Shown here piece by piece: positions 26,061 through 33,223 of a stretch of DNA of 33,223 bases. The position numbers and the translations under genes were made by a program. Positions within the stretch are counted from its first letter, which is position 1. Every line of letters begins with the position of its first letter. The DNA comes from Bacteroidota bacterium. Lineage in GTDB: Bacteria > Bacteroidota > Bacteroidia > B-17B0 > Aurantibacillaceae. The notes beneath the pieces were generated by a model that was not told the DNA's origin, made no database searches, and worked only from the letters and a program-made list of their open reading frames with translations. The stretch covers positions 1 to 33,223 of the forward strand of contig SYAL01000011.1 of the NCBI GenBank assembly GCA_005787585.1, written 5' to 3'.

Positions 26061-26405
26061 TTACTTAAGTTCATTAATTACTGCAGCAAATGCTTCTGGA
26101 TGATTCATAGCTAAATCGGCTAATACTTTGCGGTTTAATTTTAACCCTTTTGAATTTAATTTTCCAATAAACTCCGAATAACTCATTCCGTGCTCTCTTA
26201 CTCCAGCATTAATGCGCTGAATCCACAATCCACGCATAGTACGTTTTTTATTTTTACGATCGCGATAAGCATAAGTTAATCCTTTTTCTAGCGTATTTTT
26301 GGCAATTGTCCAAACATTACCTCTAGCACCCCAATAACCTTTAGTTAAATTAAGGATTTTTTTTCTACGAGCCCTACTGGCTACATGATTTACACTTCTT
26401 GGCAT
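26061..26405 (-). CDS. rplT: 50S ribosomal protein L20
   Basis: A 114-residue ribosomal protein that binds 23S rRNA early in 50S assembly. The basic N-terminus [20 protein letters not shown] and the segment [20 protein letters not shown], followed by [20 protein letters not shown], are diagnostic. It follows rpmI after 103 bases, an unusually long gap for this pair; the gap contains a small hairpin (TTAGC with GCTAA near 26435-26450) that could be a leader element for L20 autoregulation. infC, often upstream of rpmI, is not here. Confidence 0.98.
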   Translation of the reverse strand: MPRSVNHVASRARRKKILNLTKGYWGARGNVWTIAKNTLEKGLTYAYRDRKNKKRTMRGLWIQRINAGVREHGMSYSEFIGKLNSKGLKLNRKVLADLAMNHPEAFAAVINELK

Positions 26406-26508
26406 TTTTTTAATTTTTGGTTTTAAATGTTAGTGTTAGCTTCTGGCTAAACTTTTCTACTAAAATTTTGGCTGCTTAACAACCGCTTTAATGATAATTT
26501 TAAAAGTA

Positions 26509-26703
26509 TTAAATGTTTAACATAAACTTAACATTCTTAGTATCAGCATCACTTACAAGACCCATTTTACCTAAAGAACGTTTACGATCTTTTTCTTTTT
26601 TAGTCAAAATGTGCTGCTTGAAAGCATGCTTTCTTTTAATTTTACCTGTTCCAGTGAGCTTAAAGCGCTTTTTAGCACTGGAATTAGTTTTCATTTTTGG
26701 CAT
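26509..26703 (-). CDS. rpmI: 50S ribosomal protein L35
   Basis: A 64-residue basic ribosomal protein with the full L35 pattern: [20 protein letters not shown] at the N-terminus, then [20 protein letters not shown]. It is the first gene of rpmI-rplT and has a well-formed promoter at 26725-26756, so the mRNA leader would be only about 15 bases. Confidence 0.98.
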   Translation of the reverse strand: MPKMKTNSSAKKRFKLTGTGKIKRKHAFKQHILTKKEKDRKRSLGKMGLVSDADTKNVKFMLNI

Positions 26704-26724
26704 GTGTTCTATTTTAAGGGACGG

Positions 26725-26756
26725 TAAAGATAATGATTTATTCGGTTAGAGCAAAA
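26725..26756 (-). promoter_or_regulatory. Promoter of rpmI-rplT with -33 and -7 boxes
   Basis: Read on the minus strand: TTTTG, then 19 bases, then TATCTTTA, then 21 bases to the rpmI ATG. Spacing and sequence match the Bacteroidota -33/-7 promoter, with a single mismatch at the final G. This is the best two-part promoter in the window. Confidence 0.65.
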
Positions 26757-26777
26757 GAAAAATGAGCAAAAATAGCC

Positions 26778-26785
26778 TATCTTTG
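26778..26785 (+). promoter_or_regulatory. -7 box pointing into the rpmI upstream region
   Basis: TATCTTTG is an exact -7 match on the plus strand, but no protein-coding gene follows it before the obg stop at 27170. It would drive an RNA covering 26791 onwards, including the hairpin-rich block. I see no -33 TTTG for it. Confidence 0.4.
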
Positions 26786-26845
26786 TAGAAATTCCATAAT
26801 AGAAATAAATAAAAGCGATTAATATTAAATTTAGAAATAAAACTG

Positions 26846-26853
26846 CAAAGGTA
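26846..26853 (-). promoter_or_regulatory. Second possible rpmI -7 box
   Basis: Read on the minus strand the bases are TACCTTTG followed by CAG, a good -7 match. It would start a transcript near 26840 running towards rpmI, with a leader of about 140 bases, and it lies across the path of the plus-strand box at 26778. Confidence 0.4.
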
Positions 26854-27008
26854 TAGCTTCTGATGGGCCTTACGTTGTGATGTTATTACTTGTACACGGT
26901 ATTAAAGAATTGGTAACAGTTCCTTTTTATTGTTTGAGTACCAATAGATGGTCCTGTGAGCACATCGGAACCTATTGATTCTGATGTAGTTGAAGATTGG
27001 CTAATAAA
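26851..27008 (+). ncRNA. Candidate structured RNA in the 466-base gap upstream of rpmI
   Basis: This block is visibly GC-richer than the AT-only DNA on both sides and has no intact reading frame. It can form a hairpin with CAATAG and CTATTG as the outer stem and GGTCC/GGaACC and TGTG/CACA inside (about 26942-26977). A competing perfect 7-base stem, ATTGGTA (26909-26915) with TACCAAT (26939-26945), uses the same CCAAT bases, and GTTCC (26919-26923) can pair with GGAAC (26967-26971). A plus-strand -7 box lies at 26778. A 6S-like RNA is one candidate class; strand and identity are unproven. The rest of the gap up to 27169 is AT-rich and featureless apart from a palindrome. Confidence 0.35.
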
Positions 27009-27048
27009 AATAAAATAAATTTTTCATTACTTAAATTTGATTGGTATA

Positions 27049-27082
27049 CTTAATTAATTATTTAAAGATAAAATAAATTAAG
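27049..27082 (-). terminator. AT-only imperfect palindrome after obg
   Basis: CTTAATTAATTATTT and AAATAAATTAAG form an imperfect inverted repeat about 90 bases after the obg stop. It could end obg transcription, or a plus-strand RNA from the block before it, but with only A-T pairs in the inner stem it may be chance in such AT-rich DNA. Confidence 0.2.
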
Positions 27083-27169
27083 ATTAAAAATTAAAATACT
27101 TAATTCAATTAGAATAGATTTAAATTATTATAAATTAATTTAATACTACTATTAGATTTTAACAATAAA

Positions 27170-28180
27170 TTAATTATCGTTTAACTGTTGCCACAATAAG
27201 TCTTTGAGTTGTTGTAAATTTTTTTGACTAGCAGATGAAAAGAAAATAAAAGGCACTTTGTTTTTTCCTTTTAAGCGTTTATTTAAATCTTTTCGCATTT
27301 CTTCTTCTAATTCATCGTCCATCATGTCGACTTTACTAATGGCTAAAATTCTTTTTTTATCTAATAATTCGGGGTTATACTTTTTTAATTCGTTTAATAA
27401 AATTTTATATTCATCAACAATATCTTTACTATCGCAACTCACTATAAATAATAAAGAAGAATTTCTTTCAATGTGTCTTAAAAACCTTAACCCTAGTCCC
27501 TTTCCCTCGTGTGCACCCTCAATAATACCTGGTATATCCGCTACCACAAAACTTTTATAATCACGATATGAAACGATCCCTAAATTTGGAACCAAAGTTG
27601 TAAATGGATAATTTGCAATTTCGGGTTTTGCGGCACTAATTACAGATAATAAAGTGGATTTACCAGCATTTGGAAATCCAACTAAACCTACATCGGCCAA
27701 TACTTTTAATTCTAAAACTTTCCACTCTGTTTTACCTGGTTCGCCTGGTTGAGCAAACTGTGGGCTCTGAAGGATGCTGTTTTTAAAATTTGCGTTTCCT
27801 AAGCCTCCTCTTCCTCCGGGCACTAAAATTACTTCTTGCCCTTCTTCGGTAATTTCGAAATGAACTTGACCTGTTTCCGCATCTCTTGCTACAGTTCCAA
27901 GAGGTACATCTAAAATATCGTCATCACCTTGTTTACCAGAACTATTTCCGCTAGAGCCATTAATACCTGGCTTGGCAATAATATGTTTTCGGTATTTTAA
28001 ATGTATTAACGTCCAAAATTGTTTGTTGCCTCGCAAAATGATGTGCCCTCCTCTTCCGCCATTTCCGCCATCTGGGCCGCCAAAAGCAGTTAATTTATCA
28101 CGATGAAAATGAACAGAACCTGCCCCTCCCTTTCCGCTTCGGCAACATATTCTTACATAATCAACAAAATTAGTTTCCAT
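27170..28180 (-). CDS. obg: GTPase Obg/CgtA
   Basis: A 336-residue GTPase involved in 50S ribosome assembly and stress control. Residues 1 to about 158 form the glycine-rich Obg domain ([16 protein letters not shown] repeats, [13 protein letters not shown]). The G domain has G1 GFPNAGKST (168-176), G3 in [16 protein letters not shown] and G4 as SKVD near 282. The C-terminal OCT domain is absent, as in many non-Firmicutes. It is the last gene of hpt-adk-obg, but a hairpin with a T-rich tail separates it from adk. Confidence 0.97.
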   Translation of the reverse strand: METNFVDYVRICCRSGKGGAGSVHFHRDKLTAFGGPDGGNGGRGGHIILRGNKQFWTLIHLKYRKHIIAKPGINGSSGNSSGKQGDDDILDVPLGTVARDAETGQVHFEITEEGQEVILVPGGRGGLGNANFKNSILQSPQFAQPGEPGKTEWKVLELKVLADVGLVGFPNAGKSTLLSVISAAKPEIANYPFTTLVPNLGIVSYRDYKSFVVADIPGIIEGAHEGKGLGLRFLRHIERNSSLLFIVSCDSKDIVDEYKILLNELKKYNPELLDKKRILAISKVDMMDDELEEEMRKDLNKRLKGKNKVPFIFFSSASQKNLQQLKDLLWQQLNDN

Positions 28181-28202
28181 TTTATATAATATAAATAGAA
28201 AA

Positions 28203-28228
28203 GCCTTACGAATATGTGAGCGTTAGGC
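28203..28228 (-). terminator. Hairpin between adk and obg
   Basis: GCCTTACG (28203-28210) pairs with CGTTAGGC (28221-28228), eight positions with one internal mismatch and a ten-base loop. On the minus strand it is followed by TTTTCTATTTAT. It probably ends or attenuates adk transcription before obg, which would then need its own promoter or read-through. Confidence 0.5.
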
Positions 28229-28245
28229 GATTTAAGTAATGATAT

Positions 28246-29358
28246 TTATTTACTTTTTTTTATTACTTTTTTAGTTGCCTTTAAAGCAGAATTTTTTTTA
28301 AAAACCGATTTTATTTTTTTATCTATTTTAATCGGCTTAGCTTTTTTTACCGATTTTTTTAAACTTAATTTAGCTTTAGGCAATATTTTTTTAGTTATTT
28401 TTTTTAATTTATTTTTTTTAATAGTTGGTTTTTTAATAGCCACTTTTTTTTGTATTATTTTTTTTTCACTAGTTTTTTTAGTTGCTTTTTTTATAGCTTT
28501 CTTTTTTACAAACATAGTTTTTGAGATGATTTTTTTTGAAACTTGTTTTTTAACTAATAATTTTAATTTTGGCTTTTGAATGGGCATTTTAGAAATAGTT
28601 TTTTTTATTCGTTTTTTTAATGCTCTTTCTTCTTGGGCTTCCTCTACCTCGGCTCGTTTTATTGAATCAATTTCGAGCAATAACTCTGGTGCTATTTCAT
28701 TGGCCACTTCAAAATCCTGAATAGTTAAATCTAAATGTTCTAAATCGCTTTCGAGAGCTGTTAAATCCATTTCGGCTTTTAAAAAAATAATACGATCTAC
28801 TAAATCTTTAAAAATTTGATCAATAGAACCAATGCCATCAATTGAATGAAACTTACCTTGCTCATTATAATATTTTTTAAGTGGCAAAGTTTTAGAATTA
28901 TATTCAACTATTCTATTACGAATAACTTCTTCGTTTTTATCGTCGGGTCGGCCGCTCTTTTGACCACGCAATAACAAACGTTTAATTAATTCGCTGTCTT
29001 CAACTTCTAAAGCTAACATTGCGCTAATTCCAGTACCTTTTTTTTGTAACAAATCATCTAATGAAATCGCTTGAGATTTAGTTCTAGGGAAACCATCAAA
29101 AATAAATCCTTTTACATTTATGTTTTCATCAAGTTTAGATTCAATCATCCCTATCACAATATCATCTCCAACTAATTCACCTTTATCCATTATATCTTTA
29201 GCTTTTTTACCTAAATCGGTGCCGCGGGCTATTTCTTTTCTGAAAAGATCCCCAGTACTTAAATGCACTAAGTCATATTTATTAATGAGATTTTCTGATT
29301 GAGTTCCTTTACCGGCACCTGGTGGTCCAAATAACACAAGATTTAACATTTTTTCCAT
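28246..29358 (-). CDS. adk: Adenylate kinase with acidic linker and long lysine-rich tail
   Basis: Interconverts ATP, ADP and AMP. The kinase core (about 190 residues) is complete: P-loop GPPGAGKGT, DGFPRT, and a short LID with GRPDD and no zinc cysteines. After it come an acidic linker of about 50 residues (17 Asp/Glu) and a tail of 124 residues with 52 lysines, mostly as KK pairs separated by Ala, Ile, Thr, Ser, Val or Pro, like histone H1 tails. Ordinary Adk ends near residue 190-215. I start at ATG (MEKMLN), two codons after the TTG that opens the frame. It begins 10 bases after the hpt stop. The kinase call is firm; the tail's role (nucleic acid or ribosome binding) is inference. Confidence 0.95.
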   Translation of the reverse strand: MEKMLNLVLFGPPGAGKGTQSENLINKYDLVHLSTGDLFRKEIARGTDLGKKAKDIMDKGELVGDDIVIGMIESKLDENINVKGFIFDGFPRTKSQAISLDDLLQKKGTGISAMLALEVEDSELIKRLLLRGQKSGRPDDKNEEVIRNRIVEYNSKTLPLKKYYNEQGKFHSIDGIGSIDQIFKDLVDRIIFLKAEMDLTALESDLEHLDLTIQDFEVANEIAPELLLEIDSIKRAEVEEAQEERALKKRIKKTISKMPIQKPKLKLLVKKQVSKKIISKTMFVKKKAIKKATKKTSEKKIIQKKVAIKKPTIKKNKLKKITKKILPKAKLSLKKSVKKAKPIKIDKKIKSVFKKNSALKATKKVIKKSK

Positions 29359-29368
29359 GATCAATTAT

Positions 29369-29905
29369 TTAAGCTAATATGTATATTTCTTTTAAATTTC
29401 TTCCAAGGCCTAAATAATCTAAGCCGTATCCAACAACAAATTCATTTTTAATTTTATGTGCAACGTAATCAATTTTTAATTCTTTTTTATAAGCATCGGG
29501 TTTTAATAATGCTGTTGCAACTTTTACCTGTTTAACTTCTTTAAAATAGAGAATATCCGAGATTCGATTAATTGTTAATCCGGTATCTACAATATCTTCA
29601 ACTAATACCACTGTTCTTCCTTTTATGTTTTCATTTAACCCGATTAATTCATCAACGGTTCCAGTACTGCCAACTCCATCATAACTTGCCACTTTGATAA
29701 AAGATACCTCGCAAGGAATAGTAATTGATCTTAATAAATCGGCAGCAAACATAAAAGCGCCATTTAAAACTACTAAAAATAAGGGTAAATCGTTTTTTAA
29801 TTCAAAGTTAATAACATCAGCCATTTTTTTTACTGCATCTAAAATCTCAATCTCTAAAATGTATGGCTTAAACTGCTTATCTTTAAGGGTAATTAACTCA
29901 CTCAT
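29369..29905 (-). CDS. hpt: Hypoxanthine (purine) phosphoribosyltransferase
   Basis: A 178-residue salvage enzyme that joins hypoxanthine or guanine to PRPP. The PRPP-binding loop is VVLVEDIVDTGLT near residues 94-106, preceded by the ISF..VASYDG-type flexible loop. It is the first gene of hpt-adk-obg, so purine salvage and adenylate balance are co-expressed, an order I know from other Bacteroidota. A TACATTTG box lies 7 bases before its ATG. Confidence 0.95.
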   Translation of the reverse strand: MSELITLKDKQFKPYILEIEILDAVKKMADVINFELKNDLPLFLVVLNGAFMFAADLLRSITIPCEVSFIKVASYDGVGSTGTVDELIGLNENIKGRTVVLVEDIVDTGLTINRISDILYFKEVKQVKVATALLKPDAYKKELKIDYVAHKIKNEFVVGYGLDYLGLGRNLKEIYILA

Positions 29906-29912
29906 TATTAAA

Positions 29913-29920
29913 CAAATGTA
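29913..29920 (-). promoter_or_regulatory. Bacteroidota -7 box before hpt
   Basis: Read on the minus strand the bases are TACATTTG, the same octamer as before rbfA and the SET gene, with 7 bases to the hpt ATG. The message would have almost no leader. It faces the box of the Sua5 gene across a short divergent region. Confidence 0.5.
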
Positions 29921-30027
29921 ATGATTTTATTTTTTGTTGCCATTAATTTGGTGTAATTAAATAAATAATATTAATCATAATTTAAAGTCGAAAAAAATAA
30001 AAAATATCAACTTTTTATACTTTATAG

Positions 30028-30035
30028 TATCTTTG
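30028..30035 (+). promoter_or_regulatory. Bacteroidota -7 box before the Sua5-type gene
   Basis: TATCTTTG is an exact -7 match. It contains the TTG at 30033 that opens the reading frame, so a transcript starting downstream cannot use that codon. The next in-frame TTG at 30042 is 6 bases away, consistent with a leaderless start. Confidence 0.5.
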
Positions 30036-30041
30036 AAGACC

Positions 30042-30998
30042 TTGGTAGAAATAGGAACCAATATTAATTTTGCTAGAGATTTGCTTTTAAAAGGAAATCT
30101 AGTAGCAATACCAACCGAAACCGTTTATGGTTTGGCGGCTAATGCATTAAACGAAAAAGCTATATTATCAATATTCGAGGTAAAAAATAGACCTTTTTTT
30201 GATCCACTTATTATTCATTTAGACTCAATTGAAGCCGTTAAACTTTATGCTGATTTTGAAGACGAACGTTTATTAATTTTAGCAAAACAATTTTGGCCAG
30301 GCCCCTTAACTTTATTGCTTCCAAAAAAAAACAACATTCCATATTTAATAACTTCAGGACTTGATAAAGTAGCTGTAAGAATTCCTAATCATTCGTTAAG
30401 TCTAAAACTTTTAAAATCTCTTTCTTTTCCTTTAGCTGCTCCAAGCGCTAACCCATTTGGATATGTAAGCCCAACTGAACCAAATCATGTAAAAAAACAT
30501 TTTGGAAATAATTTAGCATATATATTAGATGGTGGAAAATGTGAAGTAGGAATAGAATCAAGTATAATAGGAATTGAAAATGATACCGTTTGTATTTACA
30601 GATTAGGGGGGCTTTCGGTTGAGGCAATTGAAAAAATAATTGGTCCGGTAGAATTAAAAATTAATCAATCGACTAATCCAAAAACACCAGGACAATTAAA
30701 AAATCATTACGCGCCCAAAAAACCATTATTTTTTGGCGATGTCAAAAAATTAAAACAAAAACATTATCTAAATAAAATAGATTTAATTTGTTTTGGCCGA
30801 GATTTAATAAAATTAGATGATTATAATAATATTTATAATCTTTCTGAAACTGAAGATTTTAAAGAAGCTGCAGTTAATCTTTTTAAATTTTTAAGATTAG
30901 CTGATGATAGTGATTCAGAGATTATTATCTGCGGCGAATTACCGGACATTGACTTAGGAAGAGCAATTAACGATAGATTAAGAAGAGCAGCAATCTGA
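30042..30998 (+). CDS. Threonylcarbamoyl-AMP synthase (Sua5/YrdC type)
   Basis: Makes threonylcarbamoyl-AMP from threonine, bicarbonate and ATP for the t6A modification of tRNAs that read ANN codons. The YrdC domain shows IPTETVYGLAANAL, PLIIHL, FWPGPLTLLL, VAVRIPNH and APSANPFGYVSPT. The C-terminal Sua5 domain begins with TPGQLKNHYAPKKP, so this is the two-domain Sua5 type and not the short TsaC type. No ATG lies near the beginning: TTG 30033 is within the promoter box, so I start at TTG 30042. Divergent from hpt. Confidence 0.9.
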   Translation: MVEIGTNINFARDLLLKGNLVAIPTETVYGLAANALNEKAILSIFEVKNRPFFDPLIIHLDSIEAVKLYADFEDERLLILAKQFWPGPLTLLLPKKNNIPYLITSGLDKVAVRIPNHSLSLKLLKSLSFPLAAPSANPFGYVSPTEPNHVKKHFGNNLAYILDGGKCEVGIESSIIGIENDTVCIYRLGGLSVEAIEKIIGPVELKINQSTNPKTPGQLKNHYAPKKPLFFGDVKKLKQKHYLNKIDLICFGRDLIKLDDYNNIYNLSETEDFKEAAVNLFKFLRLADDSDSEIIICGELPDIDLGRAINDRLRRAAI

Positions 30999-31012
30999 AA
31001 TAATTAACTAAG

Positions 31013-32449
31013 TTATTCAATAATTATTTTTTTTGAACGAGAAGCATCAGCTGTTTTTATTGTTAAGGTATAAATACCAGAAACTATTTCATTAATTGAA
31101 AGTGAACATTCTGATTGATTACTTTTTTTATATAATACTACTTTTCCTAAAACATCAGAAATAATTGCTTCATATTGGTTTAATTGTGGGACAATTAAAT
31201 TAAGTTGTTTCAAAACTGGATTTGGAAAAAAATTAAAATCTATCAATTGTAAATTTTCTTTTACAAAAACAGGCGATGTTCCAGTATACCAAATGGGTGA
31301 GGTTACAATCCATTGTCCATCTGCTTGTTTAATTTCAGCAAAATAATAATACTCAATACCCGTTTGAATTGAATAGTCAGTAAATCCAGAAATATTACTA
31401 TGAATTGAAGTATTAACTATATCTGCCCACAAGCCACCGCTATTTTTATAGCCCTTCCAAATTTTAATTGTGTCTGCTAATTCTCCATCGGGATCGTTAT
31501 GTAAGACCTGAAAGGTTGGATAAACACTGCCTGATAAAATAGATCCCATTATATTTCCATTCATCGAAAATTCAATTTTCGCATTAGAATCGTCACTACC
31601 ATAAAAATGCATTTGCTGCATTGCAGAAATTAAATAATTGCGTGTAAGCGATGGTGCTATTATAACTAGTCGGCCTCCGTTACTTCGACCGAAATTTGTA
31701 TAATGATTATCATGATCATATCCTATACCAATATGATAGCCTTGATAAAGTAATTTTTTAAAATAAATAAAATAATTTCCAATAGAATAATCATTATAAT
31801 TTTCGAAAGAACTGAAAGCTAGACCGCTTCTAAGTGGCATTCCTACAATAGCACTATCATAGCTTGCATTGTAGGGAGCATATGCTAAAGCACCAGTATA
31901 ATTTCCATTGGTTGAAAAATCATTAAAATTTGGGTGGGCCAAATAAGCGAAAGCCCCAGGATTATTTTTTATTTTTCTAAACAAACCATCGAAGTCACTT
32001 TTATCATTATATATATCGTAATTATTTCCTGGTTGTCCAACAACATTTGTTTCCCAACCTAGTAGTTGATTAAAACCATAAATAATAACATGTCCATTAT
32101 AATCTGAAGAAACACCGAATTCCATACCATATAAACTTAAAAAAGTACCTTCTTGATTTGCTGCATTTGCCATATTTAAACCAACTTGATAACGAGGTAA
32201 TTTAAAGCCCGGATTACGTAAAGAAGAATAATGATTATGTTCTGAAATACCTAAAAAATTGAAATTTTGAGATGCTTTTGCATAGGCATAACTACCATCT
32301 GGCCTGGCAACTCCAGAAGTTAAAGAATCTTTATTACCATCACTAAAGGCAGTATGAGAGTGAAGATTTCCAAAATAATAATTATAACTCTGAGCATTAA
32401 TTAGAAGAATTGAAGATAAAAAAAAAGAAAAAGCAAAAAAGGATTTCAT
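31013..32449 (-). CDS. Secreted PHP-domain protein with T9SS sorting domain
   Basis: A 478-residue exported protein. A signal peptide (residues 1-19) is followed at once by a PHP-type metallohydrolase start, GNLHSHTAFSDGNK (His30, His32), and later ISEHNHY, so the metal site looks present. This is the CehA/McbA-like group with mostly unknown substrates; phosphoesterase activity is plausible. The last 75 residues form a type A T9SS sorting domain: FNFFPNPVLKQLNL at its start and SGIYTLTIKTADASRSKKII at its end. The protein should therefore be secreted through the outer membrane. It follows ispF after 39 bases; a weak -7 match (TAATTTTG) lies at 32470-32477. Confidence 0.88.
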   Translation of the reverse strand: MKSFFAFSFFLSSILLINAQSYNYYFGNLHSHTAFSDGNKDSLTSGVARPDGSYAYAKASQNFNFLGISEHNHYSSLRNPGFKLPRYQVGLNMANAANQEGTFLSLYGMEFGVSSDYNGHVIIYGFNQLLGWETNVVGQPGNNYDIYNDKSDFDGLFRKIKNNPGAFAYLAHPNFNDFSTNGNYTGALAYAPYNASYDSAIVGMPLRSGLAFSSFENYNDYSIGNYFIYFKKLLYQGYHIGIGYDHDNHYTNFGRSNGGRLVIIAPSLTRNYLISAMQQMHFYGSDDSNAKIEFSMNGNIMGSILSGSVYPTFQVLHNDPDGELADTIKIWKGYKNSGGLWADIVNTSIHSNISGFTDYSIQTGIEYYYFAEIKQADGQWIVTSPIWYTGTSPVFVKENLQLIDFNFFPNPVLKQLNLIVPQLNQYEAIISDVLGKVVLYKKSNQSECSLSINEIVSGIYTLTIKTADASRSKKIIIE

Positions 32450-32488
32450 ATGGTTATAAAAAATTAATTCAAAATTATTTTATTTTTG

Positions 32489-32974
32489 CTATTGTTTTTT
32501 ATAAATCAAAGCAACAGCATAAGCGTTAACCCCTTCGCCTCTGCCAATATAACCTAATTTTTCGTTGGTAGTTGCTTTTATAGAAATTTCGTTTGGTGTA
32601 ACTTCCATAATAGATGCTAAAATTATTTGTATTGCTTTAATGTGTGGATTTATTTTTGGAGCTTCTAAACTCAATGTAGCATCAATATTACCAATTGCAT
32701 AATTATTTTTTTTTAATAAAGCTACCACTTCGGCTAATAATAATTTACTGTCTGCCCCCTGGTATTTAGGGCTGGTATTTGGAAAATGAAATCCTATATC
32801 GCGCAGATTAGCGGCGCCCAATAAGGCATCACAAATAGCATGAAGCAACACGTCTGCATCGCTGTGGCCAACACAGCCTTTGTCAAATTCCAATTTAATG
32901 CCGCCAAGCCAAAGCTCTCGTCCTTCTCCCAGAGGATGCACATCAAAACCAAAACCTACACGAATATTCATCAT
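32489..32974 (-). CDS. ispF: 2-C-methyl-D-erythritol 2,4-cyclodiphosphate synthase
   Basis: Cyclises CDP-methylerythritol phosphate in the non-mevalonate isoprenoid pathway. The 161 residues show the zinc ligands Asp11 and His13 in GFDVHPLG and a third histidine in GHSDADVLLHAICDALLG, with DIGFHFPNTSPKYQGADS following. The gene begins with two ATG codons; either may be used. It starts 4 bases after pgk stops, so the two are one transcript although they act in different pathways. Confidence 0.97.
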   Translation of the reverse strand: MMNIRVGFGFDVHPLGEGRELWLGGIKLEFDKGCVGHSDADVLLHAICDALLGAANLRDIGFHFPNTSPKYQGADSKLLLAEVVALLKKNNYAIGNIDATLSLEAPKINPHIKAIQIILASIMEVTPNEISIKATTNEKLGYIGRGEGVNAYAVALIYKKQ

Positions 32975-32978
32975 TTTA

Positions 32979-33223
32979 TTATAATTTTATTGCTCTAACG
33001 CCAGGTAAAGTACCTTGTTCTATGTATTCTAATAAAGCGCCGCCACCAGTACTAACATAACTTACTTTATCAGCAAGATTATATTTATTAATTGCTGCAA
33101 CACTATCTCCTCCTCCAATTAAAGAATAGGCTCCAAGTTTTGTGGCTTTTACAATATCAAAAGCGGTTTTTTTAGTTCCTTTTTCAAAATTACTCATTTC
33201 AAAAACACCCATAGGTCCATTCC
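32979..33223 (-). CDS. pgk: Phosphoglycerate kinase, C-terminal part (runs off the window)
   Basis: The last 81 or so residues of the glycolytic enzyme that makes ATP from 1,3-bisphosphoglycerate. [16 protein letters not shown] and [15 protein letters not shown], followed by [20 protein letters not shown], are the conserved C-terminal nucleotide-binding segments. The frame is open to the window edge at 33223, so the start lies outside. ispF follows after 4 bases. Confidence 0.96.
   Translation of the reverse strand, partial: NGPMGVFEMSNFEKGTKKTAFDIVKATKLGAYSLIGGGDSVAAINKYNLADKVSYVSTGGGALLEYIEQGTLPGVRAIKL

Noticed and set aside
26513..26749. Plus-strand frame opposite rpmI
   Set aside because: It mirrors the lysine-rich L35 gene and runs through the rpmI promoter; L35 is certain on the other strand.
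26851..27008. Decayed lysophospholipid acyltransferase-like gene
   Set aside because: Two frames give fragments (SDGPYVVM and SEPIDSDVVEDW) that loosely recall such enzymes, but they need a frame change, stops intervene, and the strong inverted repeats fit a structured RNA better. BLASTX would decide.
28249..28620. Lysine-rich Adk tail as an assembly or low-complexity artefact
   Set aside because: The frame is kept for 124 codons with both AAA and AAG lysines and varied spacer residues, then ends in a normal stop followed by a terminator-like hairpin.

Overview
The window reads as chromosomal DNA of a very AT-rich (about 28% GC by eye) Bacteroidota bacterium, most likely of flavobacterial type. 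The evidence is: Bacteroidota-style -7 promoter boxes (TAnnTTTG) with few Shine-Dalgarno sequences; a secreted protein ending in a type IX secretion sorting domain (31013-32449); DUF5683 next to dapB; rbfA next to an FtsX-like permease; and a BtuD-type ATPase with the Bacteroidota form of its motifs (VLTER, LSDG). TAA and TGA both end genes, so the code is standard. I saw no tRNA, rRNA, CRISPR array, insertion sequence or prophage. Most genes are conserved housekeeping genes.

Layout. 1-232 is the edge of the window, with at most the remnant of an upstream gene. 233-7551 (+) holds mfd and then a tight series of an orphan sensor histidine kinase, a periplasmic binding lipoprotein, a FecCD permease and an ATPase, probably a cobalamin or iron-chelate importer. 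7665-9826 (+) holds a SET-domain methyltransferase, pth and a DNA polymerase III delta-prime gene. 9892-11151 (-) is cinA. 11309-13823 carries four poorly characterised genes: DUF4197, a small two-helix membrane protein, a 4-helix membrane protein and a secreted protein of unknown function. 13912-17310 has a nucleoside transporter (+) and a DASS anion transporter followed by a LolD-like ATPase (-). 17393-20388 (+) runs yihY-like, DUF5683, dapB, Rieske protein. 20421-21974 (-) is rbfA followed by a LolC/E-type permease. 22045-25744 (+) is an MsbA-like exporter, then rsmI overlapping corA. 25753-26703 (-) holds a small 51-residue ORF and rpmI-rplT with a clear terminator. 26704-27169 is the longest gene-free stretch; part of it is GC-richer, hairpin-rich and may be a structured RNA. 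27170-29905 (-) is hpt-adk-obg; adk carries a very unusual lysine-rich, histone-H1-like tail. 30042-30998 (+) is a Sua5-type gene, and 31013-33223 (-) is pgk (partial), ispF and a PHP-domain T9SS cargo protein.

Main points for a second look: the adenylate kinase with an acidic linker and a 124-residue tail that is about 42% lysine; the structured, promoter-flanked intergenic region upstream of rpmI; repeated placement of TAnnTTTG boxes only 4-8 bases before start codons, which implies leaderless mRNAs and moves the Sua5 start to 30042; and an unannotated small basic ORF between corA and rplT. Nothing here is a clear new defence or mobile system.
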